Shown here one piece after another: positions 1-9,720 of a stretch of 64,000 bases of DNA; within the stretch, counting starts at the first letter, position 1, and each line of letters starts with the position of its first letter. The DNA is taken from the NCBI RefSeq assembly GCF_000179575.2, contig NC_015636.1:496001-560000 (forward strand), given 5' to 3'. Made by a program: the position numbers and the translations under genes. The stretch is from Methanothermococcus okinawensis IH1 (GTDB lineage Archaea > AGJL01 > Methanococci > Methanococcales > Methanococcaceae). The notes beneath the pieces are model-generated. The model worked only from the letters and a program-made list of their open reading frames with translations. It did no database searches and was not told the origin of the DNA.

Positions 1-399
1 AATTATGGAATAACTAAAATCTGCAACTGGCGGGTTATTCGGAATAGAGACATTTCCATATAACAAGGTGAGCTCTACAACATCACCACTATGCCAATAT
101 ACAGTTCTTGTAGAATTTAATTTAACTCCATTAAAGTAGAACTCAACTTCTTTTCCTTCATCATCATTGTATCTTCCATTAACTACAAGCTTAGAATCTG
201 TGTAAGAAAGACCTCCAAACATGTTATTTATTACTTCAATCTGCCCCCTCTCTGTTCCATTTATTTTTGCCACAAGAATACCATTTAGAGTTTGGTTATT
301 TTCAGCTAGTATTTTACCATAATAGGAGGCAGGAAGAGAAGGAACTGTGTCAGTGCTTCCAAAAGCTACACCTGTCCCTACTATTAGCAATAATATCAT
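1..399 (-). CDS. Secreted surface protein with PKD-like domain, partial (C-terminus beyond window edge)
   Basis: The reading frame runs off the left edge. It opens with a hydrophobic signal-like stretch (MILLLIVGTGVAFGS), followed by an extracellular-looking region with few cysteines. The last residues in the window (NPPVADFSYS) look like the start of a PKD domain. The gene lies 35-55 nt downstream of another secreted protein on the same strand, so the two are probably co-transcribed. The start is problematic. The ATG with a good ribosome binding site (GAGGG, ATG at 419) opens only a 7-codon frame ending in TGA. The long frame starts at ATG 399, overlapping that TGA as ATGA, with no site of its own. 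A one-base loss in the six-T run, or a -1 slip on it, explains this. Function beyond surface exposure is unknown. Confidence 0.6.
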   Translation of the reverse strand, partial: MILLLIVGTGVAFGSTDTVPSLPASYYGKILAENNQTLNGILVAKINGTERGQIEVINNMFGGLSYTDSKLVVNGRYNDDEGKEVEFYFNGVKLNSTRTVYWHSGDVVELTLLYGNVSIPNNPPVADFSYSII

Positions 400-454
400 A
401 AAAAATATTTTTCTTTCATAATATCCCTCTAAAAAATTAAAAAAATTTAGATAA

Positions 455-2650
455 TTAATGAGTGCTTCTTCCTGCGAGGATATTACTGCCGGTATATCTC
501 ATAAAGAGCCAGTACCCTTTGTATGCATAGAGGTTTGGTGAGCACTCATCACAGTTATAACAGTTACCATTGGTATATGCACCGTTATCTGTAATTATTA
601 TGCTCCAAGAGCCTCCCAATGGTGCTACAAAATCATTAACAGCTACTGCTCCTCTTACTCTCTGGAATAAATATCCATAATAACCTACAGTATTTGTACT
701 GTAATCATCGTATTGATTATTTTGGATACATTTCCATCCATCGGTGTATTCATTTGGATTAACTCCAACCAAATACCATCCTTTTTTATCAAAAGTTCTT
801 TGAGGAGGTGCTATGACTCCTGGTTGTGGAATTTTAAAGGTTATATTTACCTCTGTATTTTCCGTTGAATGTATAAAGTATCCATATAATGGAACTATTT
901 TGTTGTTATTGGTAATTTGAGTCCAATTACTTGACTCATAGGTATATATTATATCTACTGAATTTGGAATTTCCACGGTTGCATAATATGGAACTGATAT
1001 TAAATTCCAGCCTGTTTTTATAGGTATTTTCTCTTTTGTAGTTACTTCGTAGTTCATTGTCAAGACATTGTTGCTTTCATTCTCTTCAACAATGGTGTTG
1101 TTATAATCGGCATTTGCAATAACTGAATAGTTTCCAAATTTTTTAGGTTCCAATACTATCGATGTAATATGACTATATTTTGGATATATTGTAAATACTA
1201 CAATATTATTTGTTATTTTTGATAATTTATTGTTAATCATGCTGTAAGTATCCTCTAAATTTGAAGATACTTTTAATGACAATTTCAATGGTTTAAATGG
1301 TGAAGCCTTCCATGCACATTCATAGTGATAACTATTATTTGTATCAAATATAGCTTTTATTAGAGTTGTTGGTGAAGGTATTACCATACCTGCTGTTGCT
1401 GGCTGATTTATGACTTTTACGAATTTAACACCATATCCATCGAAATAATTACCATACATTCCTGTTATGGTGTAGCCGTTGAAATCTGCACCAATAACAA
1501 GGTTCATTTTAGGTTTAGCTACTGTATAGTATGCATTATATCCAGATATGTAATTTACAACAAATAATTTATCGCCTAATGAAATTACATCCCCTGAATG
1601 TAATGTGCCGGAGCTCACATATGCTCCATTTTTGTATAAGTTATAAGATACGTAATCGTTATATGAGCCTCCAGTATAGTATAACCTGTACTCTCCAATA
1701 TAGGCATTGTAATTACTGCTTCCCAATACTCCTGTATTTAGTACATTGCCCAACAATATACTGTTGGAAGAACTGTTTATTACAGTGTAGTTTTTACCAA
1801 ATAACCATACATTATTTCCACTGTAAAAATTACCATATACTGTATATTCTGCCCTATTTACCAGCATACTGCCATTGGAGTTATTTACATATATCCCAAA
1901 TTCTCCACTGTTATTTCTCATTGGACAGTTGATATATGAGGTATCGTTGAATTCTTTTTCACTTTTCCAGAAATAATTTATATCTTTTGTATTGTATGTG
2001 GAATTAATTAAAAGCATGTAATCTCCAAAAATACTCATAACATTTCCTGAATCATTGCCAAGTTTTAAATTTACTACATTGGATTCCATTTTTTTATTGT
2101 CCAATACTAACTTGTCAATTTTACAGGTCTTTCCACCTATTGTTATATCAGGATATACCTTAATAGCACCTAAGGAGCCTTTTACTTGGTAGCATTCTGA
2201 CATATTTTTAGATATATTTTGTGTAGTATTTGTTGAATTATCATAATATGATTCTGTATATGTCCAAGTGTAGTTTTTACATCCTTCTGCGGTTAAACCG
2301 GAACCATTACCTATTATTTTGAATGTTAAGTTTGCCAAATTTATTAATCCAGCATTTTTTCCATTTGTGGTTGTTAATTTTATATAGCCTATACTTCCAC
2401 TGGTTCCATTGGATGTTGTAGTATTACTTATTGTATTTATATTAATAAGTTCTACACCATTTACATCATAATATATTACAGCATTTAGTGTTGTATTGTC
2501 GTTACCCATCCAATTTACATTTAATGGTATAGTAACATTATCTCCAATATTTCCAATGCCTGAACCTATTGATATCGTATCCATATTCTCGCCATAGGCA
2601 CAAGCCATTGAAATCAAACCTAAAATAGCTAAAATAAATAATTTTTTCAT
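455..2650 (-). CDS. Secreted cell-surface protein, cohesin-like N-terminus
   Basis: This 731-residue protein has a classical signal peptide (MKKLFILAILGLISMACAYG). The region after it (about 25-130) has the IGNIGDNVTIPLNV pattern seen in cohesin-type and other beta-sandwich domains. The middle is rich in Asn, Ser, Thr and Tyr with many potential N-glycosylation sequons, as expected for an archaeal envelope protein. Around residue 545 an IKTGWNLISVPY motif starts a beta-rich C-terminal domain containing a CYNCDEC cysteine cluster near residue 700. There is no C-terminal membrane helix, so it is probably secreted or held by protein contacts. The start has a GGGGTGAT ribosome binding site. It is probably the first gene of a two-gene surface operon. 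The exact role is unknown. Confidence 0.75.
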   Translation of the reverse strand: MKKLFILAILGLISMACAYGENMDTISIGSGIGNIGDNVTIPLNVNWMGNDNTTLNAVIYYDVNGVELININTISNTTTSNGTSGSIGYIKLTTTNGKNAGLINLANLTFKIIGNGSGLTAEGCKNYTWTYTESYYDNSTNTTQNISKNMSECYQVKGSLGAIKVYPDITIGGKTCKIDKLVLDNKKMESNVVNLKLGNDSGNVMSIFGDYMLLINSTYNTKDINYFWKSEKEFNDTSYINCPMRNNSGEFGIYVNNSNGSMLVNRAEYTVYGNFYSGNNVWLFGKNYTVINSSSNSILLGNVLNTGVLGSSNYNAYIGEYRLYYTGGSYNDYVSYNLYKNGAYVSSGTLHSGDVISLGDKLFVVNYISGYNAYYTVAKPKMNLVIGADFNGYTITGMYGNYFDGYGVKFVKVINQPATAGMVIPSPTTLIKAIFDTNNSYHYECAWKASPFKPLKLSLKVSSNLEDTYSMINNKLSKITNNIVVFTIYPKYSHITSIVLEPKKFGNYSVIANADYNNTIVEENESNNVLTMNYEVTTKEKIPIKTGWNLISVPYYATVEIPNSVDIIYTYESSNWTQITNNNKIVPLYGYFIHSTENTEVNITFKIPQPGVIAPPQRTFDKKGWYLVGVNPNEYTDGWKCIQNNQYDDYSTNTVGYYGYLFQRVRGAVAVNDFVAPLGGSWSIIITDNGAYTNGNCYNCDECSPNLYAYKGYWLFMRYTGSNILAGRSTH

Positions 2651-2915
2651 TTATATCACCCCTGATTTTATTATTATGCAATAGTTTAAAATAAAAAAAC
2701 TCCCCTACCACCTCCTTTATCTAATAAGATATACATATATACACGCTTTAAATTATGTATTTCTAACTATATATTATTTTCGATTTGAGTTTATTTAAAA
2801 GGATATGGGAGTATTATACATTATACATTACAAAGTATAATAAAAATATTAAAAATATTAGATATATTGTTAAAACAGGATAAAATTATATGATAATAAT
2901 ATACATCCATATTTA

Positions 2916-2924
2916 TTTATATAT
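2916..2924 (+). promoter_or_regulatory. Probable TATA box for the homocysteine-synthesis genes
   Basis: The sequence TTTATATAT matches the archaeal box A and lies about 50 nt upstream of the ATG at 2974. That would give a transcript leader of roughly 25 nt. The 323-bp region 2651-2973 separates two divergent genes and otherwise holds only AT-rich sequence. The TATA call is by pattern only. Confidence 0.4.
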
Positions 2925-2973
2925 GAAGTCATTAGATAACTATAAAAATAAATTATAAGGATGAGGATATATT

Positions 2974-4512
2974 ATGAAAACTATTAAAGAGATTAATGAA
3001 AGGATAAAAAACAAAGACGCCATAGTAGTGACTTCCGAAGAAATGATTAAAATTGTAGATGAGCTCGGTGCAAAAAATGCAGCAAAGGAAGTAGATGTGG
3101 TTACCACAGGAACCTTCGGAGCAATGTGTTCAAGTGGTGTATTTTTAAATTTTGGACATTCAGACCCGCCAATAAAAATGATGAAAACATATTTAAACGG
3201 CGTGGAGGCATATTCTGGGCTTGCCGCAGTAGATGCCTACTTAGGAGCTACTCAGCCAAATTCAGATGATGACATAGATATCGATTATGGAGGAGCTCAT
3301 GTAATAGAGGATTTGGTAGCAGGTAAAGATATTGAGCTCACTGCGGAAGGATATACAACAGACTGCTATCCTAGGAAGAGGGTATCCACCACAATAACAA
3401 TAGATGATCTGAATCAAGCCATACTTCTCAACCCAAGAAATTGCTATCAATCATATGCCGCAGCAACAAACAGCAGGGAAGAAAAAATATATACCTATAT
3501 GGGAACCCTCCTTCCAGAATTTGGAAATATAAATTACTCAGGTGCTGGACAGTTAAACCCACTTCAAAACGATTATAACAAAACAACCAAGTCCTACAAC
3601 ACCATAGGCATTGGAACAAGAATATTCCTCGGTGGCGGCATTGGCTATATAATTGGTGAAGGAACACAGCACAATCCCAATACTGCATTTGGAACACTTA
3701 TGGTAAAGGGAGATTTGAAAACGATGAATAATAAATATTTAAGAGGAGCTACAATTCCAAAATATGGAAGTTCTTTATTTGTAGGTATCGGTGTTCCAAT
3801 TCCCGTATTAAATGAAGATATTGCAAAGGCATGTGCCATAAGGGATGAAGATATTGAAGTTCCAATAGTTGATTATGGAGTTCCAAGGAGAGAACGGCCA
3901 ACTGTGGCAAAAACCAACTATAAAGAATTAAGAAAAGGTAAAATTAGTATAGAATTAAATATTAATGGAACTAAAAAAATTGAAAAAACCATAAAAACGG
4001 CATCTGTATCAAGTTATAAAAAATCTAGGGAAGTTGCAGAGGAGCTCAAAAAGTGGATATTAAATGGGGAATTTTTATTAACCGAAAGAGTAGATACTCT
4101 TGGAAAGGGTTCCAGTAAACCCATGAAGGCCAAAGCAAAGCTTGTGGGAGATATTATAAGAAAACCTCCAATTGTAGTAAATTGCAATATAACAATTGAT
4201 GAGGCTTCAAAGATATTAATTGAAAATAATATCAACCACCTTCCAATTGTAGATGAAAATAATATGTTGATAGGAATTTTAACATCATGGGACATAGCAA
4301 GAGCAGTAGCACAGAATAAAAAATCCATATCTGAAATAATGACAAGAAATATTATAAGTTCAACGGTTGATGAACCAATCGATGTTGTAGCAAGGAAAAT
4401 GAGCAGAAACAATATATCTGGGGTTCCAGTTGTGGATAAAAACGGAAGAGTTTTAGGAGTGGTAACAGCAGAAGACCTATCAAAACTTATAGGTATGAGA
4501 ATGAAAATCTAA
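2974..4512 (+). CDS. L-aspartate semialdehyde sulfurtransferase (homocysteine biosynthesis, DUF39-CBS)
   Basis: This 512-residue protein has a DUF39-type catalytic region (about 1-375) followed by two CBS domains (about 393-450 and 457-510). It resembles the Methanosarcina MA1821 family, which makes homocysteine from aspartate semialdehyde and sulfide in methanogens that lack the usual O-acylhomoserine route (established knowledge). Two cysteines are visible in conserved-looking settings, C52 (TFGAMCSSG) and C131 (TTDCYPRKR). They match the positions I recall as important for persulfide transfer in that family. The CBS pair may sense an adenosyl ligand (inference). The partner ferredoxin gene follows 83 nt downstream, the same arrangement as MA1821-MA1822. 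The start is a plain ATG after an AAGGATGAGG site. Confidence 0.85.
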   Translation: MKTIKEINERIKNKDAIVVTSEEMIKIVDELGAKNAAKEVDVVTTGTFGAMCSSGVFLNFGHSDPPIKMMKTYLNGVEAYSGLAAVDAYLGATQPNSDDDIDIDYGGAHVIEDLVAGKDIELTAEGYTTDCYPRKRVSTTITIDDLNQAILLNPRNCYQSYAAATNSREEKIYTYMGTLLPEFGNINYSGAGQLNPLQNDYNKTTKSYNTIGIGTRIFLGGGIGYIIGEGTQHNPNTAFGTLMVKGDLKTMNNKYLRGATIPKYGSSLFVGIGVPIPVLNEDIAKACAIRDEDIEVPIVDYGVPRRERPTVAKTNYKELRKGKISIELNINGTKKIEKTIKTASVSSYKKSREVAEELKKWILNGEFLLTERVDTLGKGSSKPMKAKAKLVGDIIRKPPIVVNCNITIDEASKILIENNINHLPIVDENNMLIGILTSWDIARAVAQNKKSISEIMTRNIISSTVDEPIDVVARKMSRNNISGVPVVDKNGRVLGVVTAEDLSKLIGMRMKI

Positions 4513-4595
4513 TTTATTTATTTTATTATTTTAATTATTATTAATATTATTTCTTAGGTGACGGAGCTCACCTTCATTTCATTAGGTGATAATAT

Positions 4596-4994
4596 ATGAA
4601 AAAAAGGATATATTACTGGGTAGCAGAGGAATTTGTAAATAAGCCGATAATTTCAGAAGTAATATTAAAAACAAAAATTATGATAAACATATTGATGGCA
4701 AAAATAAAACCACAGGAAAGCTTTTTAATGCTTGAATTAAATGGAAATGAAAACCAATTAAATGATGCCTTAAAAATCCTAACGATGTATGGCGAAGTTG
4801 AGGATGTTCCTAAAATGATACAAAAAAACGATGATAAATGTATAGATTGTGGTGCCTGTTTAGTCCATTGTCCTGTTAAAGCCATAACCATGAATGAAGA
4901 TTTTAAAGTAATATTCGACGAAAATGAATGTATTGGATGCAAGAATTGTGCCAATGTCTGTCCTGTTAAAGCCATAAATATTCTTGACTTGTAA
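4596..4994 (+). CDS. NIL-domain ferredoxin, partner of the homocysteine sulfurtransferase
   Basis: The protein has 132 residues. The first 75 form a NIL domain, the small ligand-binding domain also found in methionine ABC transporters. The C-terminal half is a two-cluster ferredoxin with motifs CIDCGACLVHCP and CIGCKNCANVCP, each able to bind a [4Fe-4S] cluster. It corresponds to MA1822, shown in Methanosarcina to act with the DUF39-CBS protein in homocysteine synthesis (established knowledge). It probably supplies electrons or handles sulfur. The ribosome binding site GGTGAT precedes the ATG. The 31 nt around this start are nearly identical to those of the GTPase gene at 11712. Confidence 0.85.
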   Translation: MKKRIYYWVAEEFVNKPIISEVILKTKIMINILMAKIKPQESFLMLELNGNENQLNDALKILTMYGEVEDVPKMIQKNDDKCIDCGACLVHCPVKAITMNEDFKVIFDENECIGCKNCANVCPVKAINILDL

Positions 4995-5087
4995 TTAACT
5001 ACTAATAATTACTTAACTTTATTCTATTTTAGGGATAATTATTATTTTATTTATATAATCTATTAAATTACTTTTTTGGTGATATTT

Positions 5088-6008
5088 ATGAAATGTAGCA
5101 TCTGTAAAAAAAATATAAGTTTCTATCATCAACGCCATTCTGGATTAAACTTCTGTAAGGAGTGTTTTGTAAAATACATAAAAAAGAAAGTTAGAAAAAC
5201 CCTTGGTAAAAATATAATAAAACAAAATATGACAATAGGTATGGGGTTAAGTGGTGGAAAGGATAGTTTAGTAATGGCATATATACTAAATGAATTTTAC
5301 AAACCAATACCTAACTCAAATATAATAGCTCTTATCGTTGATGAGGGTATTGAAGGATTTAGAAAAGATGGAGTAAATATGGCAATTAAATTTTGCGAAG
5401 AATATGACATAGCATATAAAATAGCCACTTTTAAAGAATATATTGGATATGATTTAGATGAGCTCGTCAAAATAGCAAAAGATAAAAACCTTACAATGAA
5501 CCCATGTTCATTCTGCGGAGTCATTAGAAGAAAGATATTGAATAAAATGGCATTAAATGAAAAATGCAATTATTTGGCAATAGGCCATAATTTAGATGAC
5601 ATGGCACAGGCTATAATGATGAATTATATTGAGGGAGATGTTAAAAAATTGGCAATTTTAGGACATGATGCAAATAATCCAATGTTTGTTAAAAGAATAA
5701 AACCATTAAAATATATTCCAGAAAATGAAGTTTTATTATTTGCCGATTTACTTGAAATAAAATATCATAAAGCACCCTGTCCATATTCCTCAATGTCATA
5801 TAGGGCAGAAATATCTGATATAATTGATAAACTTGAAGAAAACCATCCGGGAACAAAATACTCCATTGTTTCAGGTTTTGAAAAACTTTTAGAATATTTA
5901 CCCGTTGAGAAAGAAATGAATGTATGCAAATACTGCAATGAGCCATCAGCTTCTGAAATATGCAAAGTTTGTATGTTTTTGGAAAAGTTAGGTATACTTA
6001 ATGTTTAA
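5088..6008 (+). CDS. ncsA: tRNA 2-thiouridine synthase, NcsA/CTU1 family
   Basis: This 306-residue PP-loop enzyme adenylates and thiolates U34 of tRNA (established for NcsA of Methanococcus). An N-terminal zinc finger (CSICKK and CKECF) and a C-terminal one (CKYC and CKVC) flank the ATP site GLSGGKDS at 53-60. Cysteines C140, C143 (NPCSFCGVIRR) and C231 (APCPYSS) have the spacing of the iron-sulfur cluster ligands of the family. The open frame extends to a TTG at 5076. ATG 5088 is preferred because GGTGAT sits 4 nt upstream of it. The gene lies among other sulfur-transfer genes on the same strand. Confidence 0.88.
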   Translation: MKCSICKKNISFYHQRHSGLNFCKECFVKYIKKKVRKTLGKNIIKQNMTIGMGLSGGKDSLVMAYILNEFYKPIPNSNIIALIVDEGIEGFRKDGVNMAIKFCEEYDIAYKIATFKEYIGYDLDELVKIAKDKNLTMNPCSFCGVIRRKILNKMALNEKCNYLAIGHNLDDMAQAIMMNYIEGDVKKLAILGHDANNPMFVKRIKPLKYIPENEVLLFADLLEIKYHKAPCPYSSMSYRAEISDIIDKLEENHPGTKYSIVSGFEKLLEYLPVEKEMNVCKYCNEPSASEICKVCMFLEKLGILNV

Positions 6009-6054
6009 TGTAAAAATAATAAAAATTAAAATAAAATTAGTCTAACTTTTTTAT

Positions 6055-7356
6055 CTATTTACTGTTTAATATCTTTTCAATCCTTTCAATCTCTTTAAGG
6101 TCCGCATTGGTGATAGGATATTTTGGAACTGCAAAGCACTTTATTTCCTTACTTGTTGATATGCCATAAGTGCCAATTTTCTTAGATATATCGATGATTT
6201 CGTTTTTATCCAGTCCAATAAGTGGCCTCAATATAGGATAAGATATTCCACGACTTATTACAGCTATATTTTTCAGTGTTTGAGATGCAACCTGACCCAA
6301 ATTATCTCCATTTACAATAGCATCACAGTTTAGTTCTTTCGCGTATTTTTCAGCAATTTTGAGCATGTTTTTTTTACAGAATATGCATGTATATTTTTCT
6401 TTTCCAATTTCCTTTAAACAGCTTTTTATATTTTGTAATTCCTCTTTGTAATCCTTAACTATAAGTTTTGATGTATAATCGTAATCATTCAACACATTAA
6501 AGATTTTTTCAGTCTTTTTAAGTCCTTCTTCTGATATTTTTAGATGCAAAAACACTGCATTACATCCTCTTTTAATCATTAGATATGAGGCTACTGGGCT
6601 GTCTATTCCATCAGAAAGCAGAATTAAAACCTTTCCCTGTGTTCCAACAGGTATTCCCCCAACTCCCTCAATCCTTCTTGTAAATATATATGCCTTATCA
6701 ATTAATTCAATACCAATATATATATCGGGATTTTTAAGATTTACCTTTAAATTAATGTTTTTTAATTGTTTATTATTGATACTATTATTACTATTATTAT
6801 TGTTATTGTTATTACTGTTATTTTTATCTTCAATTTTAAGTTTATCAAATTCATCTATAATTACTGCTCCAATTTGCCTACTTAATTCCATTGAATTCAT
6901 ATTAAACTGTTTTTTAATCCTTTGAGTTTTTACTGCAAAAGTTATGGTTTTATTGTTGTTGTCATCATCATAAATATCTGTATTGATATGTTGGATTATT
7001 TGACGGAGCTCATCTTTAAATACGCTAATTGAAAATTTTTCAATATCTTTTATATTTAAATCACATTCTAAACATGGGCTAAATGAAACTATTCCGGGGA
7101 TTTTTCTTAAAAGTTCAAGTGCTTTATCCATATTATTTTTATCAATCGTCAAAAGCAATCTTGTATGAAGAATTTCCACATCCGATTCAATATTATATTT
7201 TTTAAGAGTCATTTCAATATTATTTTTAAGTATTAACTCAAATCTCTTTCTTGTATGTCTTGATTTTGTCCCTATCTCTCCATACCTAATTATTACTTTA
7301 TTCATTAATCTATTCATTAATTTATTTTTAGTTCTATTATTTTCATCAATATCCAA
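6055..7356 (-). CDS. thiI: tRNA 4-thiouridine synthase ThiI
   Basis: This 433-residue protein has an N-terminal ferredoxin-like and THUMP region (about 20-230) that binds tRNA. A PP-loop ATPase domain with LLSDGIDSPVASY (246-258) follows. A CxxC pair, C324 and C327 (YTCIFCKKN), matches the motif reported as needed for thiolation by Methanococcus ThiI. The bacterial rhodanese domain is absent, as usual in archaea. The PP-loop reads SDG rather than SGG. An Asn-rich stretch (179-196) encoded by AAT/AAC triplets sits between the THUMP and PP-loop regions and looks like a triplet-repeat insertion. The start is TTG at 7356 behind GGTGA; downstream ATGs lack a ribosome binding site. Confidence 0.87.
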   Translation of the reverse strand: MDIDENNRTKNKLMNRLMNKVIIRYGEIGTKSRHTRKRFELILKNNIEMTLKKYNIESDVEILHTRLLLTIDKNNMDKALELLRKIPGIVSFSPCLECDLNIKDIEKFSISVFKDELRQIIQHINTDIYDDDNNNKTITFAVKTQRIKKQFNMNSMELSRQIGAVIIDEFDKLKIEDKNNSNNNNNNNSNNSINNKQLKNINLKVNLKNPDIYIGIELIDKAYIFTRRIEGVGGIPVGTQGKVLILLSDGIDSPVASYLMIKRGCNAVFLHLKISEEGLKKTEKIFNVLNDYDYTSKLIVKDYKEELQNIKSCLKEIGKEKYTCIFCKKNMLKIAEKYAKELNCDAIVNGDNLGQVASQTLKNIAVISRGISYPILRPLIGLDKNEIIDISKKIGTYGISTSKEIKCFAVPKYPITNADLKEIERIEKILNSK

Positions 7357-7466
7357 TGTTTCACCAATAATATATTTTTATATTAGACCTAATGAAAATA
7401 ATATATCGCTGTTATTTAAATATGTATAACTATTAAATTATAATAAAATTATTAAATTGTGAAATT

Positions 7467-8459
7467 ATGATAAATATAAAAGAACTAAAAAAATACTGCA
7501 ATCCATCTTATTTAACCATAAGAAACGATAAAATAATAATAAACAACAAAAGATTGGCGAGATTGTCTAAAACTAAAATAAAAAAAATAGAAGAAGAGTT
7601 TGGAATACCTGTAATTTATTCAAGAAGTTATGAAAATATATCCCAAAAGATGGGAAGACATATATCAAAATATAAAATAATAAATCCCAAAGATAAGATA
7701 ATTGTAGGATTAAGTGGTGGAAAGGATAGTTTGGCATTACTGCATCTTTTAGAACCATATCGGAGGAGATACGGAATAGAAATTTATGCCATTACAATTG
7801 ATTTAAATATAAATGGTATTAGACCTTGGAGCTCCGATAATAAAAATATGGCATCTATAAAAAAACACTGCGAAAATTTAAATATACCTCATAAAATCAT
7901 AGGTTTCGATAAAGATGTAGTTGAAATGTCTAAAATTCTTTCTGAAAATACAAAAGGTATTGAATATTCCCCCTGCTTCTCATGTTCTGTTGTAAGAAGA
8001 TACATATTAACAAATTTTGCTATGAAGTTGCTGGAAGTAAATACAAACAATATTGATATAAATAAAATAAAAATATGTCTTGGACATACCTTAGAGGACA
8101 ATTCAGATACAATACTTGCAAATATACTTAAAGGAGATGTAATAAAAACATTAGAACCTTTAAAGAATTTTGAGGAGGCTGTATTTGATTTCAAAGAATT
8201 TAAACTTAAACTTCAAAAAAGCACAATTATTAGACCGTTATTAAGTGTATCTGAAAAGGAGATTATAAAAGCACTTAACGAATGCAGCATATCCTATTAC
8301 AGAGATAAGGACGAATGTCCATACAGTAGGGATAAAGGAGATAGTATAAGAAAAAAATCCCATGAAATCCTTGACTATCTTGAAAAAGATGTTAAAAATG
8401 TAAGAGAGATGGTAGTATCTTCCATTTTAAAATCCATGGAATTTTATGGAAAAAAATAA
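7467..8459 (+). CDS. PP-loop tRNA thiolation-type protein (TtcA/NcsA-like paralogue)
   Basis: This 330-residue protein is a second member of the TtcA/CTU1 superfamily. Its PP-loop reads GLSGGKDSLALL (81-92). The three cysteines used by such enzymes to hold an iron-sulfur cluster are present: C170 and C173 (SPCFSCSVVRR) and C284 (DECPYS). It lacks the N- and C-terminal zinc fingers of the NcsA gene at 5088. Its first 70 residues form a different N-terminal extension. It is divergent from ThiI, with 110 nt between the starts. The tRNA substrate cannot be told from sequence; 2-thiocytidine or another thiolated base is possible (inference). The start ATG has only a weak GTGA site. Confidence 0.75.
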   Translation: MINIKELKKYCNPSYLTIRNDKIIINNKRLARLSKTKIKKIEEEFGIPVIYSRSYENISQKMGRHISKYKIINPKDKIIVGLSGGKDSLALLHLLEPYRRRYGIEIYAITIDLNINGIRPWSSDNKNMASIKKHCENLNIPHKIIGFDKDVVEMSKILSENTKGIEYSPCFSCSVVRRYILTNFAMKLLEVNTNNIDINKIKICLGHTLEDNSDTILANILKGDVIKTLEPLKNFEEAVFDFKEFKLKLQKSTIIRPLLSVSEKEIIKALNECSISYYRDKDECPYSRDKGDSIRKKSHEILDYLEKDVKNVREMVVSSILKSMEFYGKK

Positions 8460-8567
8460 AAATAAAAATAGACATACCTTAATTATATATACTAAAATTA
8501 ATTAAGTTAAAATTAAAATTGGTATTTATACTTTTCATGATGAATTATTTATTTAATAATTATATAC

Positions 8568-8692
8568 TTAGTGCGGGTCATTTTGTAAATTCTTTAAATA
8601 TCAACACCTAATGTTATAACAAATTTAATCGTTCTCATATGATGAATGAAAATTAAAAAGTTAATGAAAACGAATTATTACGCCCACGCTAA
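8568..8692 (+). promoter_or_regulatory. Candidate structured RNA leader upstream of thi4
   Basis: In an otherwise AT-rich 334-bp gap, 8568-8578 (TTAGTGCGGGT) can pair with 8682-8692, giving an 11-bp stem with two G-U pairs and one mismatch. Nested inside, 8629-8638 pairs with 8664-8673 with one mismatch. A 15-nt direct repeat (AATAATTATATACTT) stands just outside or overlapping both ends (8555-8569 and 8692-8706), each copy containing a TATA-like core. I see no TPP riboswitch core motifs. It could be a thi4 leader, a small RNA, or a duplicated promoter. The pairing is by eye only. Confidence 0.35.
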
Positions 8693-8784
8693 ATAATTAT
8701 ATACTTCTGTAAGTAATAAAAAGAAAAAAGAGATATATAAATAACAGTATATTAAAAAGAAAAAAGAAAGATTTAAAATGATAA

Positions 8785-9576
<792 letters not shown>

Positions 9577-9720
9577 AAAATAATAAAAATAAAATATAAC
9601 AATAAAAGAAAATAGAAAATAGAAAATTTTGCTTTTTTATATTCGCTATTATTTTATTATTTTTTTATATATTATCATATTAATTATAGATTATATTAAT
9701 TTACAGCTAATGTGAGAGTA

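Noticed and set aside
380-419. UGA in the 7-codon frame at 419 as selenocysteine
   Set aside because: Read-through reaches TAA within a few codons, while the signal peptide continues in another frame.
1531-1932. 133-residue plus-strand open frame inside the surface-protein gene
   Set aside because: It has no ribosome binding site and a His/Tyr/Cys-rich composition typical of antisense shadow frames.
8537-8666. C/D box RNA in the thi4 upstream region (ATGATGA words)
   Set aside because: C-box-like words are present but no CTGA D box lies at a suitable distance.
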